From contig JAAFIL010000008.1 in the NCBI GenBank assembly GCA_013297775.1, forward strand, positions 1 to 64,000: 64,000 nucleotides of DNA, given 5' to 3'. The stretch comes from Bacteroidota bacterium (GTDB taxonomy: Bacteria > Bacteroidota > Bacteroidia > B-17B0 > Aurantibacillaceae). Within the stretch, counting starts at the first letter, position 1; each line of letters begins with the position of its first letter. Of the stretch, positions 16,682 through 25,016 are shown piece by piece. A program made the position numbers and the translations under genes. The notes under the pieces were generated by a model. That model was given only the letters and a program-made list of their open reading frames with translations, was not told the origin of the DNA and searched no databases.

Positions 16682-18667
16682 CTAAAATGCATGAAATAGG
16701 TTACCCAAATAATGTTTTAGGTTATACTTCTTTGTTGTGTCTAATGCTCGTTCTAAGCAAATGAATTTCTGGTTAGTATGCTTTTTGAAATGTTCTACTG
16801 TGTCCGCATCAATTGCAACGTCTAAGCAAATCAAAGTTTCTTTTATTCCATCTGTTGCTAAGAGAATTTCGTTTTTCTTAAATTGCTCTTGTTTATCGGC
16901 TTTGTAGTTTAGTTGAAAACCTTTCTTTAATAAAATCTCTGTCAATAATTCGTTGCGATTAAAAGCTGTTACCAATTGAGCTTCTTTGTCGGCAATATAT
17001 TTTTTGAGCAATACGATGTTTTCTTCTTCTGTTTTGTCCACATCGGGAGCCCATTCTACTCTTGGGAAATTTGATTTTACCAACTTGAAAACCTTAAAAC
17101 CCAAACCTTTTATAACATCTTCCTTGTGTCCGTTGGTAAACAAGTCCAGTTGTTTATTGCTCTTTTCTTCAATTATTTTTTCAACTACTCTTTTGTTGCG
17201 TTCAATGGTTATGTCGCTTATTTTTTTGTAGTTGTTCTTAAACGCCTCGGTCTTCGAGTTAGTTAACTCAGGAATTTGAACTAAGATAAACTTTCTATCT
17301 AAATTATCTTGTTTATTGAGTTCAAACACAGCTTGACCAGTTGAACCACTACCACCAAAAAAATCTAATATTAAATCGTTTTCATTGGTAACAAATTTGA
17401 TAATATGTTTTAAAAAATTAACTGACTTTGGATTATTAAAAACTTTAACGCCTCCAAATAATGCTTTTAATTCGCCAGATGTAGCTCTATTATCTTCATA
17501 GTAGTAGCTTTTTAATTTTTGAGAAACTGTATCAAGTCTTTTCTTTATTTTGGGAATGGTATTTTCGTCGTCACCCCATTGTACATCTCCTCGTTTATCA
17601 GCTTCTGTAAAAGTTTCAAAAGTCCATCTATAACCATATTCTGGCTTAGAACAAACATTTTGTGTAAGAGGATGAATGATATCGTATGTGTAACCACCAG
17701 GTTTCGTATTTGCTGAATTTCCAGGATAGTAAATGCCCTGTTCATCTACATAAGAATAGTGAGCAACGCCCGATAAATCATTGCCGTTAGTTTGAGACCT
17801 AATCCATTTCCTTAATTCAGTCTGAATGTTTTCAATATCTTCTGAATATTTGGTTTTTAGTTCATCATATTTTTCTTGAATAATTTTGCCTTTATCAGAT
17901 GGAACTTCCCAAAAATCTTGTTCGTTTTTGTCTTTTAAATAACACAACACATATTCATGTTCCGTTGCAATTTGTGTGGGATTATTATCTGTCGCTGTTT
18001 GCCAAATAATTTGACCACCAAAATTTTCTTCCCCAAATACTTCATCACATAATTTACGCAAATGATGAACTTCGTTATCATCAATGGAAATAAAAATAAC
18101 GCCATCAGGTTTTAGCATTGACCTTGCGATAAGTAAACGGCTATACAACATATTTAGCCAATTACTATGGTAGCGACCATCAGTATCAACATTCGTGTCT
18201 ATTTTAATACCATTTTCAGTAACGCCTGTTTGTTCCCAATAAGGTTTTTTATCTTCGGTAAAGTTATCGCTATATACAAAATCTTTACCTGTGTTGTATG
18301 GTGGGTCAATGTAAATGCACTTTACTTGTTCACGGTAACTGTCGCTTAAAAGTTTTAAGGCTTCTAAATTTTCGCCTTCAATTATGATGTTTTCGCTTTC
18401 TGTTGCGTTTACACTTCTGCCTTCATCAAACAATAAAGTTGCATTGCTTGGTGTATATGCATTTCTTTTTGAAGTACTTTTGCCAAACCATCGAAACTCA
18501 TAGCGTTCAGTTTCTGAAACGCTTGAAGGGTCAACCACTTTTTTAAGTTCTTCAATATTTAATTTGCCTTCGTTGGTAAATAAATCAGGGAAAAGTTTTT
18601 TTAACTGCATTAATCTTTCCTTGTTCCAGTCGTTGCTCAAAGGCATTAGGTCATTTATATTTTCCAT
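16682..18667 (-). CDS. mod: Type III restriction-modification methyltransferase subunit Mod
   Basis: A 661-residue adenine-N6 DNA methyltransferase of the beta class. The catalytic motif IV is DPPYNTG at 121-127, followed by SNWLNMLYSRL, the target-recognition region (about 230-400) and then the AdoMet-binding motif FFGGSGSTG with preceding LILD at about 430, the order expected for the beta class. Length fits Mod subunits. Its gene begins three bases after the Res stop codon, so Res and Mod are co-transcribed. Mod alone methylates one strand of an asymmetric site and with Res forms the restriction complex. The recognition sequence cannot be read from the protein. No simple-sequence repeat that would make it phase variable is seen in the gene. 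Confidence 0.93.
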   Translation of the reverse strand: MENINDLMPLSNDWNKERLMQLKKLFPDLFTNEGKLNIEELKKVVDPSSVSETERYEFRWFGKSTSKRNAYTPSNATLLFDEGRSVNATESENIIIEGENLEALKLLSDSYREQVKCIYIDPPYNTGKDFVYSDNFTEDKKPYWEQTGVTENGIKIDTNVDTDGRYHSNWLNMLYSRLLIARSMLKPDGVIFISIDDNEVHHLRKLCDEVFGEENFGGQIIWQTATDNNPTQIATEHEYVLCYLKDKNEQDFWEVPSDKGKIIQEKYDELKTKYSEDIENIQTELRKWIRSQTNGNDLSGVAHYSYVDEQGIYYPGNSANTKPGGYTYDIIHPLTQNVCSKPEYGYRWTFETFTEADKRGDVQWGDDENTIPKIKKRLDTVSQKLKSYYYEDNRATSGELKALFGGVKVFNNPKSVNFLKHIIKFVTNENDLILDFFGGSGSTGQAVFELNKQDNLDRKFILVQIPELTNSKTEAFKNNYKKISDITIERNKRVVEKIIEEKSNKQLDLFTNGHKEDVIKGLGFKVFKLVKSNFPRVEWAPDVDKTEEENIVLLKKYIADKEAQLVTAFNRNELLTEILLKKGFQLNYKADKQEQFKKNEILLATDGIKETLICLDVAIDADTVEHFKKHTNQKFICLERALDTTKKYNLKHYLGNLFHAF

Positions 18668-18670
18668 TTC

Positions 18671-21445
18671 CTATTTTTCGTTTAACGCGTTAATTGTTTT
18701 GTCAGCTTCCTTTTGAAAGTAGTGATACTCTTTTACAGGTGCTTTGTAATGCACTTCCACACCCAAAGTTTCAAAGTGTTTCATTGCACATTTTATTTTA
18801 TACACTTCGCTTTCGGTCAATGCTTTTTTATCGTTGATGTCATTTGTTCCTTTGGTTTCAATTACAAAGTAATATTCCGTTTCATCACCAGTTTTTAAAC
18901 TTTTGCGTTTCATTGCCAAACCAAAATCTGGTTCGTATTCGCCTATAGGAGTTTTGATTTTATACCAACTTGGAAGTTTGAGAAAACACACAATGTCGGG
19001 TTGATTGTCAGATGCTTTTGCAAAATTATATTCCACATTACTGTCAATAAGCATTTTGTCAAACACGCCTCTGTTTGGTGTTTCCACATAATCTGATTTG
19101 GAAACATTTCTAACGAAGTCGTTAAAGCTAAAAGGAAAATCTTCGCCGGTTAAATGATAATCTAATCCCCGAAGCATTTCGTCCAGTTCTATGTTGCGAA
19201 TAATTCCAGCAGCCGCATGAATGTATTGCGGTGGATTTTTAATGATGTGGTCTAAATTGGTAATGTTGTTTACGATTTTGAAAAGCGTTGTATAACTCAA
19301 ACCTGTGTTTTCGCTTAGTTCTTCTACCAAATCCAAAGGTGTAAATTTTGCTTTCAGTTTGTAGGTTTCAGTTCCGCCAAAACTATCTTCAATACCTTCT
19401 TCCGTTATTGTTCCAATGTTTCTGCTGCTCACTTCAGCAACATAATCTGAAATTGTTATCCTATTTATTTGTTCCGTTGCTTTAGCAATTAGATTTTCTT
19501 CATCAAAGGCAATTACATAATCTGTCTTTTTTGCTAATGATTTCCAGAAGCGTTTAAATGCTTCATCAATAGAAGTATTTGTATTGCGTTTGAAACTTAC
19601 TTCGTTTTGAGGTGTGCCTTTGTGCGTATGCGACATACCTGCACCTGCCGAAGTTGTTCCATAAACATCTTTAATTTCTTTTTGGTATTGCGTTACAAAG
19701 GTTTCGTAAGTTTCATTTGGAATTATTGTCAATTGATTTACTCGGTCTGCATCTTCTGTATTTAAAGCATCATAAACCCTTTGTCCTTGTTGGTTTACAC
19801 AAATCCGCAAACCTCTACCGATTTCTTGTCGTTTGCGAATTTCGGAGTAAGCTGTGTTGAGTGTTGCAATGTTGAAAACGTTGGGGTTGTCCCATCCAAC
19901 ACCTAAAGCAGAGTGAGAAAATACAAACTCAATAGCGTTACCAATGGTCAGCAACTCGTCTTTCTTTTGTAAAATCAGTTCGTAAATTTTCTTTTGTTCC
20001 TTTAATCCTCCTTCGTTGTCTGAAAATTCGCCTTTTGCATTTTGTGCAAAATAATAACCTTGTAATTCGTGAATGTGTTGGGCTGTCGGAACTTTCCCAT
20101 CGTTATACTCTGGATAAATAGCTTTGTATTTTTCAACGAATAGGTTTTTTATTTTGGGATCTTCGCCCATATAATTTGAAACCTTGTCAATGAAAACTAA
20201 ACTCAAAACTTTAATTCCTTTTGGTTGTAATTTTTGAGATTTTGCAAAGTGGCGATGTATAAGCCACTCCAACTGCAAAGCCCAAATATTTTCTACGTTT
20301 CCTGATGCTTGCTTTTCAAAAAGCTCAACACCATTGGTAAAAGTGATGCTCCATTTTTGCGTTTTCAAACTCTTGTTGATGCGTTCAACTTTATAGTTTA
20401 AATAACTTGGGTTATTTGTTTTCTCTCCTAAGTTGTCGCCAACTTTAAGCCAGCTTGTTTCTTCAAAAACAAACTTTCCTGCTTTCAATTTCCACGCTTT
20501 TACTTTTGCTTTCGGTTCGCTTGCTCCGTTTTGTGTTTCGGTTAATTCAATTTTTATAGTCGCTTCATCGTTTTTCTCTGTTACGGTCAGCACTTCAATT
20601 TTCTTTACCAGTCCTTGTTTGTAGCTGTCGTAAGGCGTTAAGCGATACAATAAATTCTTAACGGTTTTATGTGTTGCCGAATATCGAATTTTAAAAAGTG
20701 GGTCAAGGGTTTTGAAGATTGTTTTTTCTCTTTCGTTTTCCTTTGTGCTGTAACGTTCTTTTCTTTCGTTTGCTGAAAGTGTTTTTAAACGTTCCACCAT
20801 ATTGTCGCTGTCCATTCCTTCTTGTGGCTCATCCATAAAAATAAATGGTCGCACTTTGGCAATAGCATCAATGTAAGGAAGGTTGTTAAACAAATCTTCT
20901 CTTTGTGTTCGGTTTAAAATTCTGTCGTCAGAAGAAAAAGCACCAGTTGTCATAATCATTAATTGCGGATGCTGTTCTTCAATAAAGTTGGTTACTTTAT
21001 TTAGTTTCTTGCTGTCGTAGTCAAATGCCTGAACTTTGAAACCGTAAATGCTTTCAAGTTGCTTTTCAAAAGTTTTGAAAGTACCTAAAGTTCCTTGTCT
21101 GATAGCGATTGAAGGAACTAGTATGATGAATTTTGTAAAAGCATAATGTTTATGTAACTCGTAAATGGTCTTGATGTAAACAAGTGTTTTACCTGTTCCC
21201 GTTTCCATTTCAATACACAAATCATTGTCTGCTGAATATTTTGCTATTTCATCGTCAATGCCGTTTTCTTTTGCAATGGCTTTGATGTTGTCGGTTAATT
21301 GTTTTGCGGTAAGTTTGCAAAAATTAGAACGGATGCCTTCAATACAAGCATTGTCAAACGTGTTTTTCTCTATTCCGTCAAACACTTTAATAACCGATTG
21401 AATAGCGGTGTCCTGATATTTTAAATTCTCTAATTGTAACTCCAT
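18671..21445 (-). CDS. res: Type III restriction endonuclease subunit Res
   Basis: A 924-residue helicase-nuclease. Superfamily 2 helicase motifs are in order: Walker A ETGTGKT at 81-87, motif Ia IILVPSIAIRQG near 107, Walker B-type MDEPQ near 205, SATHK near 258 and motif VI RQEIGRGLRI near 552. A PD-(D/E)xK nuclease lies close to the C-terminus (EPDFGLAMK, then VIETKGTND at about 850-890). This is the ATP-dependent cutting subunit that works with Mod. Its ATG shares one base with the stop of the upstream XRE regulator (TAATG), which implies coupled translation. All motifs are intact, so the system is probably active. Confidence 0.93.
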   Translation of the reverse strand: MELQLENLKYQDTAIQSVIKVFDGIEKNTFDNACIEGIRSNFCKLTAKQLTDNIKAIAKENGIDDEIAKYSADNDLCIEMETGTGKTLVYIKTIYELHKHYAFTKFIILVPSIAIRQGTLGTFKTFEKQLESIYGFKVQAFDYDSKKLNKVTNFIEEQHPQLMIMTTGAFSSDDRILNRTQREDLFNNLPYIDAIAKVRPFIFMDEPQEGMDSDNMVERLKTLSANERKERYSTKENEREKTIFKTLDPLFKIRYSATHKTVKNLLYRLTPYDSYKQGLVKKIEVLTVTEKNDEATIKIELTETQNGASEPKAKVKAWKLKAGKFVFEETSWLKVGDNLGEKTNNPSYLNYKVERINKSLKTQKWSITFTNGVELFEKQASGNVENIWALQLEWLIHRHFAKSQKLQPKGIKVLSLVFIDKVSNYMGEDPKIKNLFVEKYKAIYPEYNDGKVPTAQHIHELQGYYFAQNAKGEFSDNEGGLKEQKKIYELILQKKDELLTIGNAIEFVFSHSALGVGWDNPNVFNIATLNTAYSEIRKRQEIGRGLRICVNQQGQRVYDALNTEDADRVNQLTIIPNETYETFVTQYQKEIKDVYGTTSAGAGMSHTHKGTPQNEVSFKRNTNTSIDEAFKRFWKSLAKKTDYVIAFDEENLIAKATEQINRITISDYVAEVSSRNIGTITEEGIEDSFGGTETYKLKAKFTPLDLVEELSENTGLSYTTLFKIVNNITNLDHIIKNPPQYIHAAAGIIRNIELDEMLRGLDYHLTGEDFPFSFNDFVRNVSKSDYVETPNRGVFDKMLIDSNVEYNFAKASDNQPDIVCFLKLPSWYKIKTPIGEYEPDFGLAMKRKSLKTGDETEYYFVIETKGTNDINDKKALTESEVYKIKCAMKHFETLGVEVHYKAPVKEYHYFQKEADKTINALNEK

Positions 21446-21753
21446 TATTTCTTACCGTTCTTTTTGGTTAGGTATTTTATTTTGTCCTCCGCAACTTGCA
21501 TTGCTTGCAATGCTAAGTCTTCGTCTTGAACTTCGTAAACTAATTTGTCCGAAAGCCAAGCAATAATTACTTCATTCTTTTGGTCTTTGTAAAAGTCGGC
21601 AAGTGCTTTTACTTGCTCCCTTGTCGGCATACGCTTGTCTTGCTCAATTTTACTCAAAATTGTTAGGTCAAGCGAAAGTTTAGCTCCAACTTCTCTAAGC
21701 AGAAGTCCTTTAGCCTCTCTCAACTCCCTAAGTATTGTTCCGACTGTATTCAA
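21445..21753 (-). CDS. XRE-family regulator of the type III restriction operon
   Basis: A 102-residue protein. Residues about 5-62 form a Cro/C1-type helix-turn-helix (LRELREAKGLLLREVGAKL, then LSKIEQDKRMPTREQ), followed by a charged helical tail ending KKNGKK. It is the first gene of a tightly packed three-gene operon and overlaps the Res start by one base. The role is most likely that of a controller protein that delays or limits Res expression, as C proteins do for type II systems; for type III systems this arrangement is less often described. The upstream 75 bases contain AT-rich near-palindromes (around 21795-21812) that could be the operator, but none is convincing. Confidence 0.85.
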   Translation of the reverse strand: MNTVGTILRELREAKGLLLREVGAKLSLDLTILSKIEQDKRMPTREQVKALADFYKDQKNEVIIAWLSDKLVYEVQDEDLALQAMQVAEDKIKYLTKKNGKK

Positions 21754-22022
21754 TCTGCTTTATTCTGACTTGACAAATATTGGCAAATTTAAAAAGAGTA
21801 TTTTATATCTCTCGTATAAAAGTCAGTAAATGTTGTCAACAAATTTTCGGGTGACGATTGGGCTTTTGGGTGTGGTTGGGAAAATTAGGGGGGAGTTTAA
21901 AAGCTTTGGTTTTGTGGGGCGACTTGCCTTTCTTTTAATTTTGCGAAGCGATAGCATTTTCGTCCACCGTTTCTGTTGGTTTATTTTATTCAAAAGCTCC
22001 ACTTTCTTGAAATATGGGTTAA
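21754..22022. other. Gene-free interval upstream of the restriction operon
   Basis: The promoter of the XRE regulator must lie in 21754-21830. The 71-codon plus-strand frame starting at 21830 has no family signature and ends inside a repeat, so it is rejected. Bases about 21975-22020 look like a degenerate minus-strand head repeat (TTTATTTTATTC, then CTTTCTTGAAAT). Confidence 0.4.
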
Positions 22023-22214
22023 TACCAAAAGCAAATATATTTTAGTCCAATCTTTTGATAAAAATTGGTATTATTTTCGTTGCTAATTTTCGACAGGGTA
22101 AATACCTAGTGGGTATTTAAGCCAACTTGCGCAAAGCCTGCTACGCTTGTAATTACCGCCTCAATTTCACCAATTTTTATTGGCAAAATCTTTGGACTAA
22201 AATACATCTGCATT
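22023..22214. repeat. Inverted-repeat element (family E)
   Basis: The left arm, about 22027-22070 (AAATATATTTTAGTCCAA, then TAAAAATTGG), is mirrored by the right arm at about 22170-22214 (CCAATTTTTATTGG, then TTGGACTAAAATACATCTGC). Arms are about 40 bases with small gaps and enclose about 100 bases of non-coding sequence. TACCAA at the left border recalls family D. Only one copy is evident in this window. Confidence 0.7.
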
Positions 22215-22226
22215 TATTATAAGCAT

Positions 22227-22269
22227 AAAAAAAAGGTTTAGCAAAATCAATTTCACTAAACCCTTTTTA
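22227..22269 (-). terminator. Rho-independent terminator of lpdA
   Basis: AAAAAGGTTTAG and CTAAACCCTTTTT form a stem with a 14-base loop, flanked by A and T runs on the two sides. It lies about 65 bases after the lpdA stop and could work in both directions. Confidence 0.75.
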
Positions 22270-22333
22270 AATACTTTGTCTTGTTATTTTTTGAGCCTTG
22301 GACTAATCCCTCTCATTGCATTTACTGCGTCAA

Positions 22334-23722
22334 CTATAAATGGATAACCTCGCCATAAGCGGCGGCGGCGGCTTCCATAATGGCTTCACTCATGGTAGGA
22401 TGAGGATGAACGGTTTTGATTAACTCGTGTCCTGTTGTTTCCAATTTACGTAAAGCAACGGCTTCGGCAATCATTTCGGTTACATTGGCACCAATCATGT
22501 GCGCACCCAATAACTCGCCATACTTCGCATCAAAAATTAGTTTAATAAATCCATCGCTTGCACCAGCGGCTTTGGCTTTACCCGAAGCACTAAATGGAAA
22601 TTTACCTACTTTAATTTCGTAACCTGCTTCTTTTGCTTTTTTCTCGGTGTAGCCCACCGAAGCAATTTCGGGTTGGCAATAGGTGCAACCCGGAATGTTA
22701 TTGTAATCCATGGCTTCGGTATGCAAGCCTTTAATTTTTTCGACACAGGTAATGCCTTCGGCACTGGCTACGTGAGCCAATGCTTGCCCTGCTGTACAAT
22801 CGCCAATTGCATAATAGCCCGCTACATTGGTGGCATAAAACGCATCTGTAATAATTTTGCCTTTGTCGGTTTTAATGCCGGCTTCTTCTAATCCTAAATT
22901 TTGAATATTAGCTTCGATACCCACTGCTGATAGCACTATATCGGCTTCTAAGGTTACGTTACCTGTTTTCGTTTTAACGAGTACTTTACAACCTTCTCCT
23001 TTGGTATCCACACTTTCAACGCTGGCTTCGGTCATAATATCTATGCCAACTTTTTTAAACGATTTTTCGAGTTGTTTAGAAACGTCTTCGTCTTCGACAG
23101 GAACAATGTTGGGCATAAACTCAACAATGGTTACTTTGGTACCCATGGTAGCATAAAAGTAAGCAAACTCTACGCCAATGGCACCGCTTCCAACCACCAC
23201 AAGTTGCTTGGGTTGTTTAGGTAAAACCATGGCATCGCGATAGCCAAGAATTTTTTTGCCATCTTGCGGCAAATTGGGTAATTGACGCGAGCGTGCCCCT
23301 GTGGCAATAATGATATGATTAGCCGTATAAGTTGTAAGTTTTCCATCGGCTGTTGTAACCTCTATCTTTTTACCAGCCTTAACTTTGGCTGTACCCATAA
23401 TAACATCAATCTTATTTTTTTTCATTAAAAATTGTACACCTTTACTCATGCCCTCAGCCACATCGCGACTACGTTTAATAACGGCATTAAAATCGGCTTT
23501 AATGTTATCAGCACTTATTCCATAATCTTTGGCATGGGTTAAATACTCATATACTTGCGCACTTTTTAACAACGCTTTTGTTGGAATACAACCCCAGTTT
23601 AAGCAAACACCGCCTAAACTTTCTTTTTCGATAACGGCGGTTTTAAAACCCAATTGTGAGGCACGAATGGCCGTAACGTATCCACCCGGACCGCTTCCTA
23701 TAACTATAATATCGTAATTCAT
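22334..23722 (-). CDS. lpdA: Dihydrolipoyl dehydrogenase (E3)
   Basis: A 462-residue flavoprotein disulfide reductase that reoxidises dihydrolipoamide in 2-oxoacid dehydrogenase complexes and the glycine cleavage system. The FAD motif is IVIGSGPGGY at 6-15, the redox disulfide is C40-LNWG-C45, the NAD motif VVVGSGAIGVEFAY lies near 180, the second FAD contact is YAIGDCTAGQALAHVA near 305, and the catalytic His-Glu pair is in HPHPTMSEAIMEA near the C-terminus. Length and all active-site residues are standard. It is a single gene here; no E1 or E2 genes are in the window. Confidence 0.97.
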   Translation of the reverse strand: MNYDIIVIGSGPGGYVTAIRASQLGFKTAVIEKESLGGVCLNWGCIPTKALLKSAQVYEYLTHAKDYGISADNIKADFNAVIKRSRDVAEGMSKGVQFLMKKNKIDVIMGTAKVKAGKKIEVTTADGKLTTYTANHIIIATGARSRQLPNLPQDGKKILGYRDAMVLPKQPKQLVVVGSGAIGVEFAYFYATMGTKVTIVEFMPNIVPVEDEDVSKQLEKSFKKVGIDIMTEASVESVDTKGEGCKVLVKTKTGNVTLEADIVLSAVGIEANIQNLGLEEAGIKTDKGKIITDAFYATNVAGYYAIGDCTAGQALAHVASAEGITCVEKIKGLHTEAMDYNNIPGCTYCQPEIASVGYTEKKAKEAGYEIKVGKFPFSASGKAKAAGASDGFIKLIFDAKYGELLGAHMIGANVTEMIAEAVALRKLETTGHELIKTVHPHPTMSEAIMEAAAAAYGEVIHL

Positions 23723-24014
23723 GATTTTTAAATAAACGCTACTAATTTACCATTAAAATTTTAGTGAACCACTAATTAAAACAGTTTTAATGCGCGTTTA
23801 TTTTATTTTTATAAGTTGCATCAAAAGCAGATGTCTTTTAGAGCAATGTATCGGATTTTGCTATACTAAAAAACTGTATCTTTAAAATCAGTTTTTAATT
23901 TTTGGTACTAGAACTGTTTATTTATCGAACAAAGTGGGTTTAAATCGAAGCATTATAAAGCCCAAAAAAATTGACAAGATAGTACTGCCATGTGGAGCGT
24001 AATAGAATAGTAAA

Positions 24015-24950
24015 ATGAAACCATATTTAGAAGATAAAATTCAATGTCAATGTTGTTTAAATGCCGACAAATCGAAGTTTGAAGAAAAGTTTAAGAAAGG
24101 CGATTTGATTATTTTAGAATGTAAAAATTGTTCTTTTGTATTTATTCCTTGGTACTATAGAAAAAATATTACTTATCACGATTATAAGAATGAAGAGGTA
24201 TTGAATCAAATTCGTAAAGGAAACAATTGGTTAAAAATTCAACGGCATTTATTACGATTTAAACTTATACAGAAATACATCAAGTCGGGAAAATTATTTG
24301 ATTTAGGTGTGGGTTGGGGGCATTTTTTGTTAACTGGTCAGCAATTGGGCTACGAGGTATCTGGAATCGAAATCTCAAAATACCCTTACCTCTACTCTAA
24401 AAATGATTTAAACCTTCCGGTTGAACACATTGACTTTTTCGATATGGAACGGAAGATGTTCGACATTATTACCATGTGGGATGTGTTGGAACACATTGAC
24501 GATGCCGATCGCGTTATTGAAAAATGTTCGGCCATGATTAACCCAAATGGACTCATTGTTATTCAAGTTCCTCAAATTGATAGTTTCATTGCTCAACGAA
24601 AAAAAGAAAACTGGAACATGATGGGCCTCGATCATGTTAATTATTTTTCTAAATCAACAATTACGTTGCTTTTAAATAGACATGGCTTTGAAGTTGTAAA
24701 AATTAAATCATCCATCGAGTTAAAACTCTTGTTAATGTACACCATCTTGCCATGGGTGAAACGCATGAAAGGCAATTCTAAAAAAGAAGTTGCCATTTCA
24801 TCTTCCGAGCGGCAAGCTTACTATAACAAAACAACTCAAAAACCTAAGTGGGTATTAGTGTTGATGATTTTTTTCCACAATTGTATTTACCGCTTCTTAT
24901 CGTTTTTAAACATTGGTGAAGAGATGATTGTGGTGGCGCGAAAAAAATAA
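24015..24950 (+). CDS. Class I SAM-dependent methyltransferase with N-terminal zinc-finger-like motif
   Basis: A 311-residue protein. The first 45 residues carry cysteines C11, C13 and C14 and a CKNC pair near 36-39, which suggests a zinc ribbon as in sugar and polyketide C-methyltransferases. The Methyltransf_23-type domain follows: motif I is LFDLGVGWGHFL (glycines spaced as usual but with V and W inserted), then SGIEIS for motif II and WDVLEHIDDAD for the post-motif region. The C-terminus has a hydrophobic stretch (about 277-300, LVLMIFFHNCIYRFLSFL) that may sit on the membrane. Homologues often lie in surface polysaccharide clusters, but no such cluster is present here, so the substrate is unknown. 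Confidence 0.8.
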   Translation: MKPYLEDKIQCQCCLNADKSKFEEKFKKGDLIILECKNCSFVFIPWYYRKNITYHDYKNEEVLNQIRKGNNWLKIQRHLLRFKLIQKYIKSGKLFDLGVGWGHFLLTGQQLGYEVSGIEISKYPYLYSKNDLNLPVEHIDFFDMERKMFDIITMWDVLEHIDDADRVIEKCSAMINPNGLIVIQVPQIDSFIAQRKKENWNMMGLDHVNYFSKSTITLLLNRHGFEVVKIKSSIELKLLLMYTILPWVKRMKGNSKKEVAISSSERQAYYNKTTQKPKWVLVLMIFFHNCIYRFLSFLNIGEEMIVVARKK

Positions 24951-25016
24951 GTGTTTCACTTACCTTTCTACATACGGTTGATGTAATCCATTTTGATTTG
25001 TTGGTGTGGAACTATT

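Noticed and set aside
21830-22045. 71-codon plus-strand frame upstream of the restriction operon
   Set aside because: It ends in repeat sequence, has a composition unlike the genes here and no known motif.
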